Below are positions 54,808 to 63,564 of a stretch of DNA of 64,000 nucleotides, in pieces; within the stretch, counting starts at the first letter, position 1; each line of letters starts with the position of its first letter. The translations under genes were made by a program, and so were the position numbers. The notes under the pieces were generated by a model. It saw nothing but the letters and a program-made list of their open reading frames with translations. It was not told where the DNA came from and did no database searches. Source of the stretch: Nostoc sp. MG11. Lineage in GTDB: Bacteria; Cyanobacteriota; Cyanobacteriia; Cyanobacteriales; Nostocaceae. Location of the stretch: positions 372,001-436,000 of the forward strand of contig NZ_JACXXN010000004.1 of NCBI RefSeq assembly GCF_014904695.1. Direction: 5' to 3'.

Positions 54808-56226
54808 ATGAAAAGTATTATCTCAGATTTAAAATATATTATTGATGGTGAAGTTAGTAATAAACAAGAAGAATTAGAGGCAGTTTCTCAAGACTTTGGT
54901 GGCATCATTCAAAAACAACCTCTAATTGTTGTTCGTCCTCAAAATTCTCATGATGTTGCTAAAGCTATCAAGTATGCTATCGAGCAAGAGTTAACTATTT
55001 CGTCACGGGCTGCGGCACATTCTTTAAGTGGTCAATCTTTGAACCAAGATGGAATCCTCTTAGATATGAGGAATCTCAATCAAATTCATGAATTCCACCC
55101 TGATGAACTTTGGTTTACATCTGATGTTGCTGTTACTTGGAAGCAAATTGTTGATACTTCGATACCACACGGTGTGATTCCTCCTGTTCTGACAAATAAT
55201 TTTGAAGTTACATTAGGTGGTACTCTCTCTGCTGGTGGTTTAGGTTTGAGTTCTTTTCGTTATGGCTCTCAAGCTGATAACTGTCTTGGTTTAGAAGTCG
55301 TAACTGCAACAGGGGATATTGTTTGGTGTACACCAGAAAAAAATAGCGAACTTTTCTATCACGTTCTTTGTGGTTATGGTCAGTTTGGTATTATGACCAA
55401 GGTACAAAATCGACTTAGAAAATACCGCCCTTTCACTCGTAGTTATTTTCTTTGCTATGACGACTTAGATTCTCTCTTAAATGATGAGCGGTTCTTGATT
55501 TCAGAAGGGCTTGTTGATGGTCTGGTATCTTTATTCTCACCGTGCTTATTAGGAGTAGCTAGAGCAAGTGAAAATAGAATAAAACCGATAATCCAGTGGT
55601 TCTACAGGATGCAAATCACTCTAGAAGTAGATTCTAAACAGGATATAAATGTAGAAAAATTACTCTCTAATTTGAATTTTTATCGTCATATATATACTGA
55701 AGATATGACTTTTGATAAGTTTATTCAACCGATAGCCCAAGTATCTCATACTGTAGATAAAGCTAACGCTTGGATAGATGTTCTACTTCCAGGGTCAAAG
55801 GCGAAAGAATACATCGATATTGCTTTACAACGCATACCTTCTTTTATTGACTTTCGGACTATACCTGTAGGTTCCTTTTGTTTACTTTCTCGTAATAATA
55901 AAATGCCGATGTTTCCTTTACCAGATGAAGATTTTATCATCGGGTTTGGAATGTATCCTACTGTCCCTAAAGCTCAAGTTCAACCTGTTCTAGAGCAATT
56001 AAATCTACTTACTGACCTTGGTTTACAAATGGGTGGCAAAAGATATATGGCTACTTGGGTAGATTTTGAAGTTCCACAATGGAGATTACAATTTGGTGAT
56101 TACTGGTCTAAAGTTAATGAAATTAAGAATAAATATGACCCTAATGGAATACTTAATCCTGGCTTTTTTAAATATGAGCAGGTGATAGGGGAAAATGTGA
56201 ATAAGGCTTATATTCAATCATGTTAA
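54808..56226 (+). CDS. FAD-binding oxidoreductase, cytokinin-dehydrogenase-like
   Basis: A 472-residue flavoenzyme of the FAD_binding_4 (PCMH) fold. Seen: PLIVVRPQNSHDVAKAIKYA, then RAAAHSLSGQSL, where the His of HSLSGQ (about 71) sits like the covalent-FAD His of cytokinin dehydrogenases, VTLGGTLSAGGLGLSSFRYGSQADNCLGLEVVTATGD, and C-terminal YDPNGILNPG. It would oxidise a C-N or C-O bond. Similar enzymes also act in alkaloid paths. It ends 217 bp before the DevBCA exporter genes. Confidence 0.8.
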   Translation: MKSIISDLKYIIDGEVSNKQEELEAVSQDFGGIIQKQPLIVVRPQNSHDVAKAIKYAIEQELTISSRAAAHSLSGQSLNQDGILLDMRNLNQIHEFHPDELWFTSDVAVTWKQIVDTSIPHGVIPPVLTNNFEVTLGGTLSAGGLGLSSFRYGSQADNCLGLEVVTATGDIVWCTPEKNSELFYHVLCGYGQFGIMTKVQNRLRKYRPFTRSYFLCYDDLDSLLNDERFLISEGLVDGLVSLFSPCLLGVARASENRIKPIIQWFYRMQITLEVDSKQDINVEKLLSNLNFYRHIYTEDMTFDKFIQPIAQVSHTVDKANAWIDVLLPGSKAKEYIDIALQRIPSFIDFRTIPVGSFCLLSRNNKMPMFPLPDEDFIIGFGMYPTVPKAQVQPVLEQLNLLTDLGLQMGGKRYMATWVDFEVPQWRLQFGDYWSKVNEIKNKYDPNGILNPGFFKYEQVIGENVNKAYIQSC

Positions 56227-56443
56227 ATGTCTTGCACGAATGTTTGAAAATAGGAATTTTATCACGCAGAGACGCAGCGAAAAGTTCTGTAGGCGGAGAG
56301 AAGTCTGAGCGCCGGCGTCCGGCGATCAGAACTTCGGGGTTTCCCGCCGTAGGAAACTTTTCAAGACAGAGGCGCAGAGAGTAATGAGAAACTTATCTGT
56401 TGTTTCACAAATTACTGAAGAGTGCCATATAAGGTATTAGAGA
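56227..56443. repeat. composite dispersed repeat
   Basis: TCTTGCACGAATGTTTGAAAATA (related to the MITE start at 44648) runs into CACGCAGAGACGCAG, which is interrupted by a GAACTTCGGGGTTTCCC/CTTTTC repeat and resumes as CAGAGGCGCAGAGAG near 56370. Looks like one repeat inserted into another. Confidence 0.5.
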
Positions 56444-57658
56444 ATGTTGCAAGATTCTGAGGAAATTAGTAAACGATCTTTATTTTCAGCCAATTTTCAT
56501 TGGTTAGTCGTTTTGGGTATTGCCTGTATGGTAGGGATAGGGGTAGGAGTGTTCTATTTAGCCCGTCTATCAGCTACGGCTAAACGCCCAGCAGTTATTT
56601 CACAAGTTAGTCAGCCAGTTACTTCAAAAGTTAATGCGTTGGGAAGATTGGAGCCAGCAGGTGATGTGATTAAGATTTCTGCTCCTACTAATCCCAGTTT
56701 TGGTAGTGGTAGCCGTGTGGCTGAATTGTTGGTTGATGAAGGCAAAAAGGTACGATCGCAACAAATCATTGCTATCTTAGATAATCGCGATCGCCTGCAA
56801 GCTAACTTGGTAGAATCGCAAAAGCAAGTTCAAGTTGCTCAATTTCGTCTTGCTCAGGTAAAAGCAGGGGCAAAACAAGGTGAACTAGCAGCCATACAAG
56901 CGACTATTAGGAATGTACAAGCAAATTTAGATGGTGAAATCCAAAGCCAGCAAGCCACCATCTCTCGTCTGAAAGCAGAGTTGCAGAATGCAGAGATAGA
57001 GTTTCGCCGCAATCAAACTTTGTATAATGAGGGAGCGATCGCAGCTTCAGCACTAGATAGTCGTAAATTGGCTCTAACAACTGCCCAAGAGCAGCTAAAT
57101 AGTGCTAAAGCAGGTTTAGAGCGAACTAAACGCACACTTACTGCACAAATTCAAGAAGCTAAAGCCACCTTAAATAAAACAGCAGAAGTACGTCCTACAG
57201 ATGTCGCAACAGCACAAGCAGAGGTAGACAGTGCAGTTGCTACAGTTGAGAAGATTCGCGCCGAACTTGAACTGGCATACGTCCGCGCACCAAAAGCCGG
57301 TCAAATTCTGCGGATTCAAGCTCATCCTGGAGAAACAATCGGTAGCGAGGGAATTGTAGAACTTGGTCAAACTGACCAAATGTATGCTGTGGCAGAGATT
57401 TACGAAAGTGATATTGCTAAGATTCGTCCAGGTCAAACTGCCAGTATTACCAGTCCTAGTAATGCCTTTCCTAGTCAGTTAAGAGGCACAGTTGATCAAA
57501 TTGGCTTAACAGTGGCTAAAAAAGATGTGCTGGATAGCGACCCAACAGCGGCGACAGATGCCAGAGTAATTGAGGTCAAAATTCGTTTGGATAAAGCTGC
57601 TAGTAAACAAGTGGCTCGTTTTACAAACCTTCAGGTCAATGTCGAGATTGATTTGTAA
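56444..57658 (+). CDS. DevB-type membrane fusion protein of an ABC exporter
   Basis: A 404-residue HlyD/DevB-family adaptor. Seen: one N-terminal helix (VVLGIACMVGIGVGVFYLARL, about 22-42), VNALGRLEPAGDVIKISAP (family start), a coiled coil (about 105-260) and the paired lipoyl half RAPKAGQILRIQAHPGETIG. In heterocyst-forming cyanobacteria DevB with DevC, DevA and TolC exports heterocyst glycolipids; several paralogous sets with other cargo exist. It heads a devBCA-order operon, next to oxygenase genes, so the cargo may be the product of that cluster. Confidence 0.88.
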   Translation: MLQDSEEISKRSLFSANFHWLVVLGIACMVGIGVGVFYLARLSATAKRPAVISQVSQPVTSKVNALGRLEPAGDVIKISAPTNPSFGSGSRVAELLVDEGKKVRSQQIIAILDNRDRLQANLVESQKQVQVAQFRLAQVKAGAKQGELAAIQATIRNVQANLDGEIQSQQATISRLKAELQNAEIEFRRNQTLYNEGAIAASALDSRKLALTTAQEQLNSAKAGLERTKRTLTAQIQEAKATLNKTAEVRPTDVATAQAEVDSAVATVEKIRAELELAYVRAPKAGQILRIQAHPGETIGSEGIVELGQTDQMYAVAEIYESDIAKIRPGQTASITSPSNAFPSQLRGTVDQIGLTVAKKDVLDSDPTAATDARVIEVKIRLDKAASKQVARFTNLQVNVEIDL

Positions 57659-57660
57659 TT

Positions 57661-57717
57661 GTCATTAGTTATTTGTCATTTGTCCTTTGTAAATACAAAT
57701 GACTGATGACAAAGGAC
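57661..57717. repeat. GTCATTTGTC-type inverted repeat
   Basis: GTCATTTGTCCTTTGT and ACAAATGACTGATGACAAAGG form a stem; a dispersed cyanobacterial repeat that fills the gap before devC-like gene and creates a spurious in-frame ATG at 57699. Confidence 0.55.
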
Positions 57718-57737
57718 AACTCTTACACCCCTTCAAT

Positions 57738-58895
57738 ATGTTTAAACGCAAGATTCCATTGGCTTGGCTACAACTAATGAAGCAAAAGGGCCGTTTTATT
57801 GTTGCTCTTTGTGGAATTACTTTTGCTAACTTTTTGATGTTAATGCAGTTAGGTTTTCAATCTGCTTTATATGATAGTAATACCCGCTTTCATGTGCTGT
57901 TGCAAACAGATTTGGTAGTAATTAGTCGCCAAGCTCAGAATTTGGGACTTCTCAGCTCTTTCCCTCGACGTCGTTTGTTTCAAGCTGCTAATTTGTCAGA
58001 GATTGAGTCAGTCAATCCCCTTTATGTCCGCTTAGGAGTTTGGAAGAGTCTCGAAACTAAGCTTGATGAATCAATTCTAATTATAGGCTTTAACCCAGAA
58101 CAACCTGCATTCAACTTGCCAGAGGTTAATCAAAGTTTGGATCTGATCAAATATCCAAACACACTGTTATTTGATCGTAACGCTAACGGGAAATATCAAG
58201 CTGCGATCGCTCAAGTCGCTGAAGGCAAACCTGTAACAACAGAACTCCAAGGACGTAAAGTTACAATTCGTGGATTGTATGAGGTTGGTGCATCTTTTGT
58301 TGCTAATGCTAGTGTGATTACTAGTGACCAAAACTTCTTACGAATTTTTTCGACACAGCAACCAGGTAAAGTTAATCTTGGTTTAATTAAGCTCAAACCT
58401 GGTAGTGATCATAATGCAGTAGTTAAAGCGTTGCAGTCTTATCTACCCGATGATGTGAAAGTTCTTACCCGTCAAGAATTTATTGACTTTGAGAAGAAAT
58501 ATTGGCAAGAAAATGGCGCGATCGGTTTTATTTTCTCTCTGGGTGTCACAATCGGATTTCTAGTTGGTGTGATTATTGTTTATCAAATTATTTACAGTGA
58601 TGTTATGGATCACATTGCTGAATACGCCACACTTAAAGCAATGGGGTTTCGCAATGTCTACTTATTATCTGTTGTATTTCAAGAAGCAATGATATTGGCC
58701 GTGCTTGGTTATATTCCTGGTTGTTTGATTTCTTTTGGTATGTATGGCTTGACACGGAATGCAACAAAACTACCGCTATTTATGACTTATGAGCGTGTAA
58801 TTCAAGTTTTGATATTGACGATTATTATGTGTTTAATTTCAGGGGCGATCGCAATGCGAAAGTTAGACTCAGCAGACCCAGCAGATATTTTCTAA
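57738..58895 (+). CDS. DevC-type ABC permease
   Basis: A 385-residue MacB/DevC-type permease. Seen: start MFKRKIPLAWLQLMKQKGRF with helix 1 (FIVALCGITFANFLMLMQLGF), a periplasmic core of about 200 residues, then the FtsX part with three helices (IGFIFSLGVTIGFLVGVIIVYQII; AVLGYIPGCLISFGMYGL; VLILTIIMCLISGAIA) and EYATLKAMGF. ATG 57738 is chosen; ATG 57699 lies in repeat DNA. Ends ...LDSADPADIF, as usual for the family. Confidence 0.88.
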   Translation: MFKRKIPLAWLQLMKQKGRFIVALCGITFANFLMLMQLGFQSALYDSNTRFHVLLQTDLVVISRQAQNLGLLSSFPRRRLFQAANLSEIESVNPLYVRLGVWKSLETKLDESILIIGFNPEQPAFNLPEVNQSLDLIKYPNTLLFDRNANGKYQAAIAQVAEGKPVTTELQGRKVTIRGLYEVGASFVANASVITSDQNFLRIFSTQQPGKVNLGLIKLKPGSDHNAVVKALQSYLPDDVKVLTRQEFIDFEKKYWQENGAIGFIFSLGVTIGFLVGVIIVYQIIYSDVMDHIAEYATLKAMGFRNVYLLSVVFQEAMILAVLGYIPGCLISFGMYGLTRNATKLPLFMTYERVIQVLILTIIMCLISGAIAMRKLDSADPADIF

Positions 58896-58931
58896 AATTG
58901 GTCATTTTGATTAATCATAATCAAATTTATT

Positions 58932-59627
58932 ATGAATAAAAAATCTATTATCTCTATTCAAAATATTAATCATTTTTTTGGTAAAGGCAGTTTACGTAAA
59001 CAAATTTTATTTAATATCAATTTAGACATTAACCCAGGTGAAATAGTAATTATGACTGGGCCGTCTGGTTCAGGAAAAACCACTTTACTGTCACTGATTG
59101 GTGGATTGCGCTCTTGTCAGTATGGTAGTTTAAAAGTTATTGGTCAGGAACTCTGCAACACCGAGCAAAACCAATTAATCAAAATACGGCGGCAAATTGG
59201 CTACATTTTCCAGGCACATAATCTCTTGGAAAGCTTGACAGCGCGGCAAAATGTTGAGATGTCTTTAGAACTGCACGAGCGCTTATCTTGGAAAGCAAGA
59301 CGGGCAAAAGCAGTGCGAATGTTAGAAGCAGTAGGATTAGGAAATCGCGTTAACTACTACCCAGAAAATCTATCTAATGGTCAAAAACAGCGAGTAGCGA
59401 TCGCCCGCGCCTTGGTTGCAAATCCTAAAATTGTTCTTGCTGACGAACCAACAGCATCACTTGACAAGAAATCAGGGCGAGATGTAGTGGAACTGATGCA
59501 AAGCCTTGCCAAAGAACAAGGCTGCACTATCCTACTCGTTACCCATGACAACCGGATTCTAGATATTGCCCTTCGCATCATTCATCTGGAAGACGGTTCT
59601 TTATTAGTAGGAGATAGACCATTGTAG
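58932..59627 (+). CDS. DevA-type ABC ATPase
   Basis: A 231-residue LolD/DevA-type ATPase. Seen: Walker A GPSGSGKTT (about 43-51), Q-loop IFQAHNLLE, signature LSNGQKQRVAIARAL, Walker B IVLADEPTASLD, H-loop THD. It powers the DevC permease, 36 bp upstream. The third gene of the devBCA-order set; no TolC gene follows, so the outer channel must come from elsewhere. Confidence 0.9.
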   Translation: MNKKSIISIQNINHFFGKGSLRKQILFNINLDINPGEIVIMTGPSGSGKTTLLSLIGGLRSCQYGSLKVIGQELCNTEQNQLIKIRRQIGYIFQAHNLLESLTARQNVEMSLELHERLSWKARRAKAVRMLEAVGLGNRVNYYPENLSNGQKQRVAIARALVANPKIVLADEPTASLDKKSGRDVVELMQSLAKEQGCTILLVTHDNRILDIALRIIHLEDGSLLVGDRPL

Positions 59628-59690
59628 AGACGTTGCATTGCAACGTCTCCACTTACAACGTCTCCACCGAAGGATTTGTTGCAATCATTA
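59626..59690. repeat. GTAGAGACGTTGCA element, left part
   Basis: Left two thirds of the element seen whole at 38994-39057; the last part, AATTGAATCGGCATAA, resumes at 59811. Confidence 0.65.
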
Positions 59691-59808
59691 CAGAACTTAC
59701 GCACTCAGATCCCCCAACCCCCTTAGAAAGGGGGCTTTAGACGTTCCCCCCTTAGAAAGGGGAGTTAGGGAGGATTGGGGTTTCAGGCTTCAGTGCGTAA
59801 GTCCTACA
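59691..59808. mobile_element. MITE with (A)GGACTTACGCACT ends inserted in a repeat
   Basis: AGAACTTACGCACT at the left and AGTGCGTAAGTCCT at the right are inverted ends; the middle holds CCCCCTTAGAAAGGGGG palindromes. Flanked by CATTA or ATTA on both sides, a 4-5 bp target duplication, as shown by comparison with the uninterrupted copy at 38994-39057. Confidence 0.7.
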
Positions 59809-59828
59809 TTAATTGAATCGGCATAATA

Positions 59829-61151
59829 TTAGTTTTGCCCACTACCTTGTAGATCTAGTTCGCCATAAACGTTGATAACAAACGTAAATTCAATAGAGAT
59901 GTTATTCCCGCTATACGTTGTTGGCAAAGGTATGAAAGGTGCAGCTCGCTTAACAGCGCTAACTGCTGCTTCATCAGTAGTATTAAATCTAGAAGTTCGC
60001 GCAATTCGGAGATTGCTCACCTGACCTGAGCGGTTAACAGTGAAGTGAAGCACTGACCGCCGAGAAGATTCGGTGACTTCAGGTATCCATTGCTGCCTCA
60101 CTTTTCGCTGTAATTCTTTTAGGTAAGGGCCTAAGTCTGTATCTCGACGAGCATCAATGCCATTAAAATCTGGATTGAAGCGGTTGGAATTAGGTGAGGC
60201 TGCAAAATAATTACCTCCAAAATCACGACTAGATAAACTCATCGGGCCACCCAAGCGGCTTGCTGCACCCGATTTTGGAACTGGCTGAATTTGAGGTTTT
60301 CGCGGAGTAGCCCCAGTCTCCAACTGCTCAGATGTGCGACTTGGTGTTGGTGGTGTGGTGGTAGGAGCAACTGCAAGTTTTCGAGGTTGAATTTTGGCTG
60401 GTGTCGTTGCAGAACTTGGCGCTGGTGGTGTGGTAATAGGAGCAACCGCAAGTTTTCGAGGTTGAATTTTGGCTGGTATAGTTGCAGGGCTTGGCGCTGG
60501 TGGTGTAGTAATAGGAGCAACCGCAAGTTTTCGAGGTTGAATTTTGGCTGGTATAGTTGCAGGGCTTGGCGCTGGTGGTGTGGTAATAGGAGCAACCGCA
60601 AGTTTTCGAGGTTGAATTTTGGCTGGTATAGTTGCAGGGCTTGGCGCTGGTGGTGTGGTAATAGGAGTAACCGCAAGTTTTCGAGGTTGAATTTTGGCTG
60701 GTGTGATTGCAGGACTTGGCGCTGGTGGTGTGGTAATAGGAGCAACTGCAAGTTTTCGAGGTTGAATTTTGGCTGGTGTGATTGCAGGAGTAACTACCGT
60801 TGGTGCAGAACTTGGCGCTGGTGGCGTGGAGCGCGTCAATTTTGGTGAGAATGCCTTTACTGTGGGAGCATTTAAGTTATTGGGTCTTGAAACTTGTCCC
60901 TTTCCAACAGAATTATTGACAGCCCGTTTTGAGGTTTCTTTCGGCGTCTTAGTTTCATCAGGAGGAACTTCAATGTACTCAATGGGAATTGCTTGAGAAA
61001 ATGCTCGCCTTTGCTCAGATGCGACAGATTTCAGCCAATAATTGCCAACAATAAACAGAATAAAATGCAGGAGGATAGAAGTAAACAAACAAAAGAGTAG
61101 TTCTGTTAGTTTATCTTTCCTATCAAGCTGGAATTTATGAGACTTAGCCAT
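59829..61151 (-). CDS. TonB-like energy transducer with tandem repeats
   Basis: About 440 residues. Seen: short basic N-terminus, one membrane helix (LLFCLFTSILLHFILFIVG, about 22-40), a long Pro/Ala/Lys-rich linker made of six 25-residue repeats (core PAKIQPRKLAVAPITTPPAP) and a C-terminal TonB domain (LKELQRKVRQQWIPEV..., FTVNRSGQVSNLRI, AAPFIPLP). The linker would span the periplasm and carry energy to an outer-membrane receptor. ATG 61151 is chosen over TTG 61175. No exbB/exbD gene is nearby. Repeat copies 3-5 are almost identical at the DNA level. Confidence 0.85.
   Translation of the reverse strand: MAKSHKFQLDRKDKLTELLFCLFTSILLHFILFIVGNYWLKSVASEQRRAFSQAIPIEYIEVPPDETKTPKETSKRAVNNSVGKGQVSRPNNLNAPTVKAFSPKLTRSTPPAPSSAPTVVTPAITPAKIQPRKLAVAPITTPPAPSPAITPAKIQPRKLAVTPITTPPAPSPATIPAKIQPRKLAVAPITTPPAPSPATIPAKIQPRKLAVAPITTPPAPSPATIPAKIQPRKLAVAPITTPPAPSSATTPAKIQPRKLAVAPTTTPPTPSRTSEQLETGATPRKPQIQPVPKSGAASRLGGPMSLSSRDFGGNYFAASPNSNRFNPDFNGIDARRDTDLGPYLKELQRKVRQQWIPEVTESSRRSVLHFTVNRSGQVSNLRIARTSRFNTTDEAAVSAVKRAAPFIPLPTTYSGNNISIEFTFVINVYGELDLQGSGQN
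60346..60795. repeat. six-copy 75-bp tandem repeat inside the TonB-like gene
   Basis: AGTTTTCGAGGTTGAATTTT recurs at 60376, 60451, 60526, 60601, 60676 and 60751, exactly 75 bp apart. Confidence 0.92.
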
Positions 61152-61514
61152 GTTATTTTGCTTTCTTGACAGCAAGTCTATCTATATAGTGTAGGTGGTA
61201 AAAGTAAGTATAATTTTCTAGCGATCGCATACTGCGGGCGGATACGCCATCGCAAGCTGTATAAACGCCTCAAAGCTTGGCAGTCTTATTGCGTAGAGCA
61301 AGACGTATGTTTAAGACATAGCCTCATAGAACAAAGAAACTGCGCTAAAACTGTTGGACTCTACACTTTCAACAAAGGCAATCAGTTCGGGGAGTTGCTT
61401 GAAAAGGCTCGGCATTTGTTCTTGTCAAGCACAGATGTTTTGCCAGTATAGAGACTTCTCTTCTGAATAAGCAAAGGCTAGTCTGATTTTAGGTCAATGC
61501 ACTGAGGTGAGAAA
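61152..61514. other. spacer with startless open frame
   Basis: A frame ending at the TAG 61449-61451 is open for about 90 codons (RHRKLYKRLKAWQSYC, VGLYTFNKGNQFGELLEKA) but has no start codon or known family; possibly the tail of a lost gene. Confidence 0.3.
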
Positions 61515-62228
61515 ATGAATTCAAAGAAGGTTGTGATTGTTACGGCGGCGAGTCGTGGAATTGGGGCAGGCTGTGCGCGAGAGTTGGCAGCACAAGGATA
61601 TACAGTTTCCTTGTTAGCGCGAAGCGAAAGTGTTTTGGGTTTAGCGCAAGAGTTAGGTGGGATTGCTGTGCAAGGTTCAATGTCCAACCTTCAAGATTTA
61701 GAACGATTGATTCAAACCACGTTGGATAAATTTGGCCGAATTGATGCGGTCGTCAATAGTTTTGGCGATCCGCCCCGTCCCGATTTGCTTGACATTTCTG
61801 ATGAAATGTGGGTAGAGAATTTTAAGATGTTATTTTTAAGCGTTGTCCGCATTGCTAAACTGGTAACAGAGCCAATGCGTCAACAAGGCGGAGGCGCGAT
61901 CGTTAATATCTCTGCTTGTGATTCACAGGAGCCAGAGTTGAGCACGCCCTTCAGTGGCACACTCCGGGCAGCAATGGAAGGATTCACCAAGCTGTACGCC
62001 AAGCGTTACAGAGCCGATAAAATTCGCATGAACTCAGTGGCTCCCTTTTTTGTGGCAGACAGCATAGAAGAGTTAGAAGGTTGGCATGTGCCATCCGACT
62101 TGATGTGGGGTCGTCCAGCTACTTATTTAGAGCTTGCTAAAACGGTTGCTTTCCTGATTTCAGAGGATGCCAAGTTCATCACAGGTACAACTCTCAAGGT
62201 GGATGAGGCACGTTCTGCTGCAATTTAA
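61515..62228 (+). CDS. SDR-fold protein lacking the catalytic Tyr and Lys
   Basis: A 237-residue short-chain-dehydrogenase homologue. The cofactor motif TAASRGIG (about 10-17) and NISACDS are present, but NNAG is NSFG, and the YxxxK site reads FSGTL in TPFSGTLRAAMEGF: the Tyr is Phe and the Lys is Leu. So it may bind NAD(P) but should not work as a normal dehydrogenase. The C-terminal FITGTTLKVDEA is typical. Starts at ATG 61515 with GAGGTGAG upstream. Divergent from the TonB-like gene. Confidence 0.8.
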   Translation: MNSKKVVIVTAASRGIGAGCARELAAQGYTVSLLARSESVLGLAQELGGIAVQGSMSNLQDLERLIQTTLDKFGRIDAVVNSFGDPPRPDLLDISDEMWVENFKMLFLSVVRIAKLVTEPMRQQGGGAIVNISACDSQEPELSTPFSGTLRAAMEGFTKLYAKRYRADKIRMNSVAPFFVADSIEELEGWHVPSDLMWGRPATYLELAKTVAFLISEDAKFITGTTLKVDEARSAAI

Positions 62229-62516
62229 TTTAGTTTCAACCTTACAGATTAACTCGATGATTGGCCATGTCACGACTCTTAGAGCGATCGCCGACAAGGA
62301 AATATGAATTCTACAAAGTGTACAGATACACTCACAACACCAGAAACATCAGAAAATAGGAGACACAAGGTTTTCAACTATTACGCTTTTTGTGCTTTGT
62401 GGGGTCAATTAACTTGTATGAGGGAGCGACGCAAACATCGAACTTTTTCACGTTGCTCCCCTTTTCAAAACAGAGACGCAGGGAAAGAGCCTAAAATTAG
62501 CGCTTTTACAAGAAAG

Positions 62517-63422
62517 CTAATCAGAATTAGCTGATTCTGATGTTTGTGTCAAACGTAGTGAATGACGCCGCCAACGGGTTAAGCCATAGACACCAGCAGC
62601 CAAAATCAACAGATAAGGACTGTACACCATTAACCAAATACCCAATTTGAGTAAGCGAACTGTAAACACACTTAAGGAGTAGGTGGAGTTGTTCCAAGTT
62701 TCCTGAATTTGCTCGCCTAATGCACGCTGTGGACTAGTGCTAGAAATTGCTGCTTCTAGGTTCAGTGTAATAGTTGAATAAGTAACTTGATTTTGTAAGT
62801 TTTTCAATTGGGCATTAATTTGCTCTATGGATTGCCGAACGTTACTAAGTTCTTGGGCAACACTTAGCACATCTCTTACAGAACCAGATCGATCCATAAT
62901 TTTTTGCAAATTGGCTTCAGTTTTTTGCAGGTTAGTTAATCTAGCTTGTAAATCTACTAAGCGATCGCCTACATCTTCGGCAGTGATATTGCGATTCTTT
63001 AATGTGCCCAATTTAGTCAATTCATCTAAGGTAGGTTCTAAGAAATTTTGCGGTATTCGTATTTGTATTAATGCAGTATGACGCGTGCTTTCTTTTGTGG
63101 GCTGTTGTTCTTTTAGTCCAATTAAGTCCCCTTGTTGTTTATTAATAATTTGCGAGACAGCATCAATACTCTTATCTACAGAGTTGACAATCAAAGTCAT
63201 CGCTGCCTTTTTAATCAGTTGAGGACGCGCACGAGGTATCGGTGCAGCTTCAGCCTTTTGAGCGGTATTCCCAGTAGGTGATGCAGCTTGCTCGGCTGCA
63301 ATTCTAGATGATGCTTGATTTGATGGTTGAGGAACAGAAGCACAACTGGTGAAAATTAACCCTCCCAGTAGCGCACTCACAAATAATGCTGATTTACCTG
63401 GTAATTGAGTTGAGGCGTGCAT
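62517..63422 (-). CDS. DUF4349 lipoprotein
   Basis: A 301-residue protein: signal peptide with lipobox-like LIFTSC (lipid Cys about 27), an Ala/Pro/Gln-rich linker, then the DUF4349 domain: KKAAMTLIVNSVDKSIDAVSQIINKQQGDLIG, TALIQIRIPQNFLEPTLDELTKLG, DVGDRLVDLQARLTNLQKTEANL and a coiled coil, and a C-terminal membrane helix followed by RWRRHS. The family is of unknown role in the envelope. Two membrane attachments (N lipid, C helix) would hold it at the inner membrane. Confidence 0.8.
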   Translation of the reverse strand: MHASTQLPGKSALFVSALLGGLIFTSCASVPQPSNQASSRIAAEQAASPTGNTAQKAEAAPIPRARPQLIKKAAMTLIVNSVDKSIDAVSQIINKQQGDLIGLKEQQPTKESTRHTALIQIRIPQNFLEPTLDELTKLGTLKNRNITAEDVGDRLVDLQARLTNLQKTEANLQKIMDRSGSVRDVLSVAQELSNVRQSIEQINAQLKNLQNQVTYSTITLNLEAAISSTSPQRALGEQIQETWNNSTYSLSVFTVRLLKLGIWLMVYSPYLLILAAGVYGLTRWRRHSLRLTQTSESANSD

Positions 63423-63512
63423 AATCTATCCTTAGATGGATGAAGTTAACCTAAGTATCGCCGAGGAAAAAATTAAAGCTGGCATTGTTGCAATTTATGT
63501 AACCAATACCAA

Positions 63513-63541
63513 GTAGAGACGTTGCAATCCAACGTCTCTAC
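63513..63541. repeat. GTAGAGACGTTGCA palindrome
   Basis: GTAGAGACGTTGCAATCCAACGTCTCTAC, one more member of the dispersed family. Confidence 0.65.
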
Positions 63542-63564
63542 AGATTGCAATTCAACATCTCTAA

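Noticed and set aside
60291-60848. 185-codon + strand frame over the TonB repeats
   Set aside because: It is the antisense of the 75-bp repeats; composition is a repeat artefact (RWWCGNRSNRKFSRLNFGW) and the minus-strand TonB gene explains the DNA.
62304-62534. 76-codon + frame
   Set aside because: Contains repeat-like sequence, no ribosome binding site, no recognisable domain, and overlaps the DUF4349 gene end.
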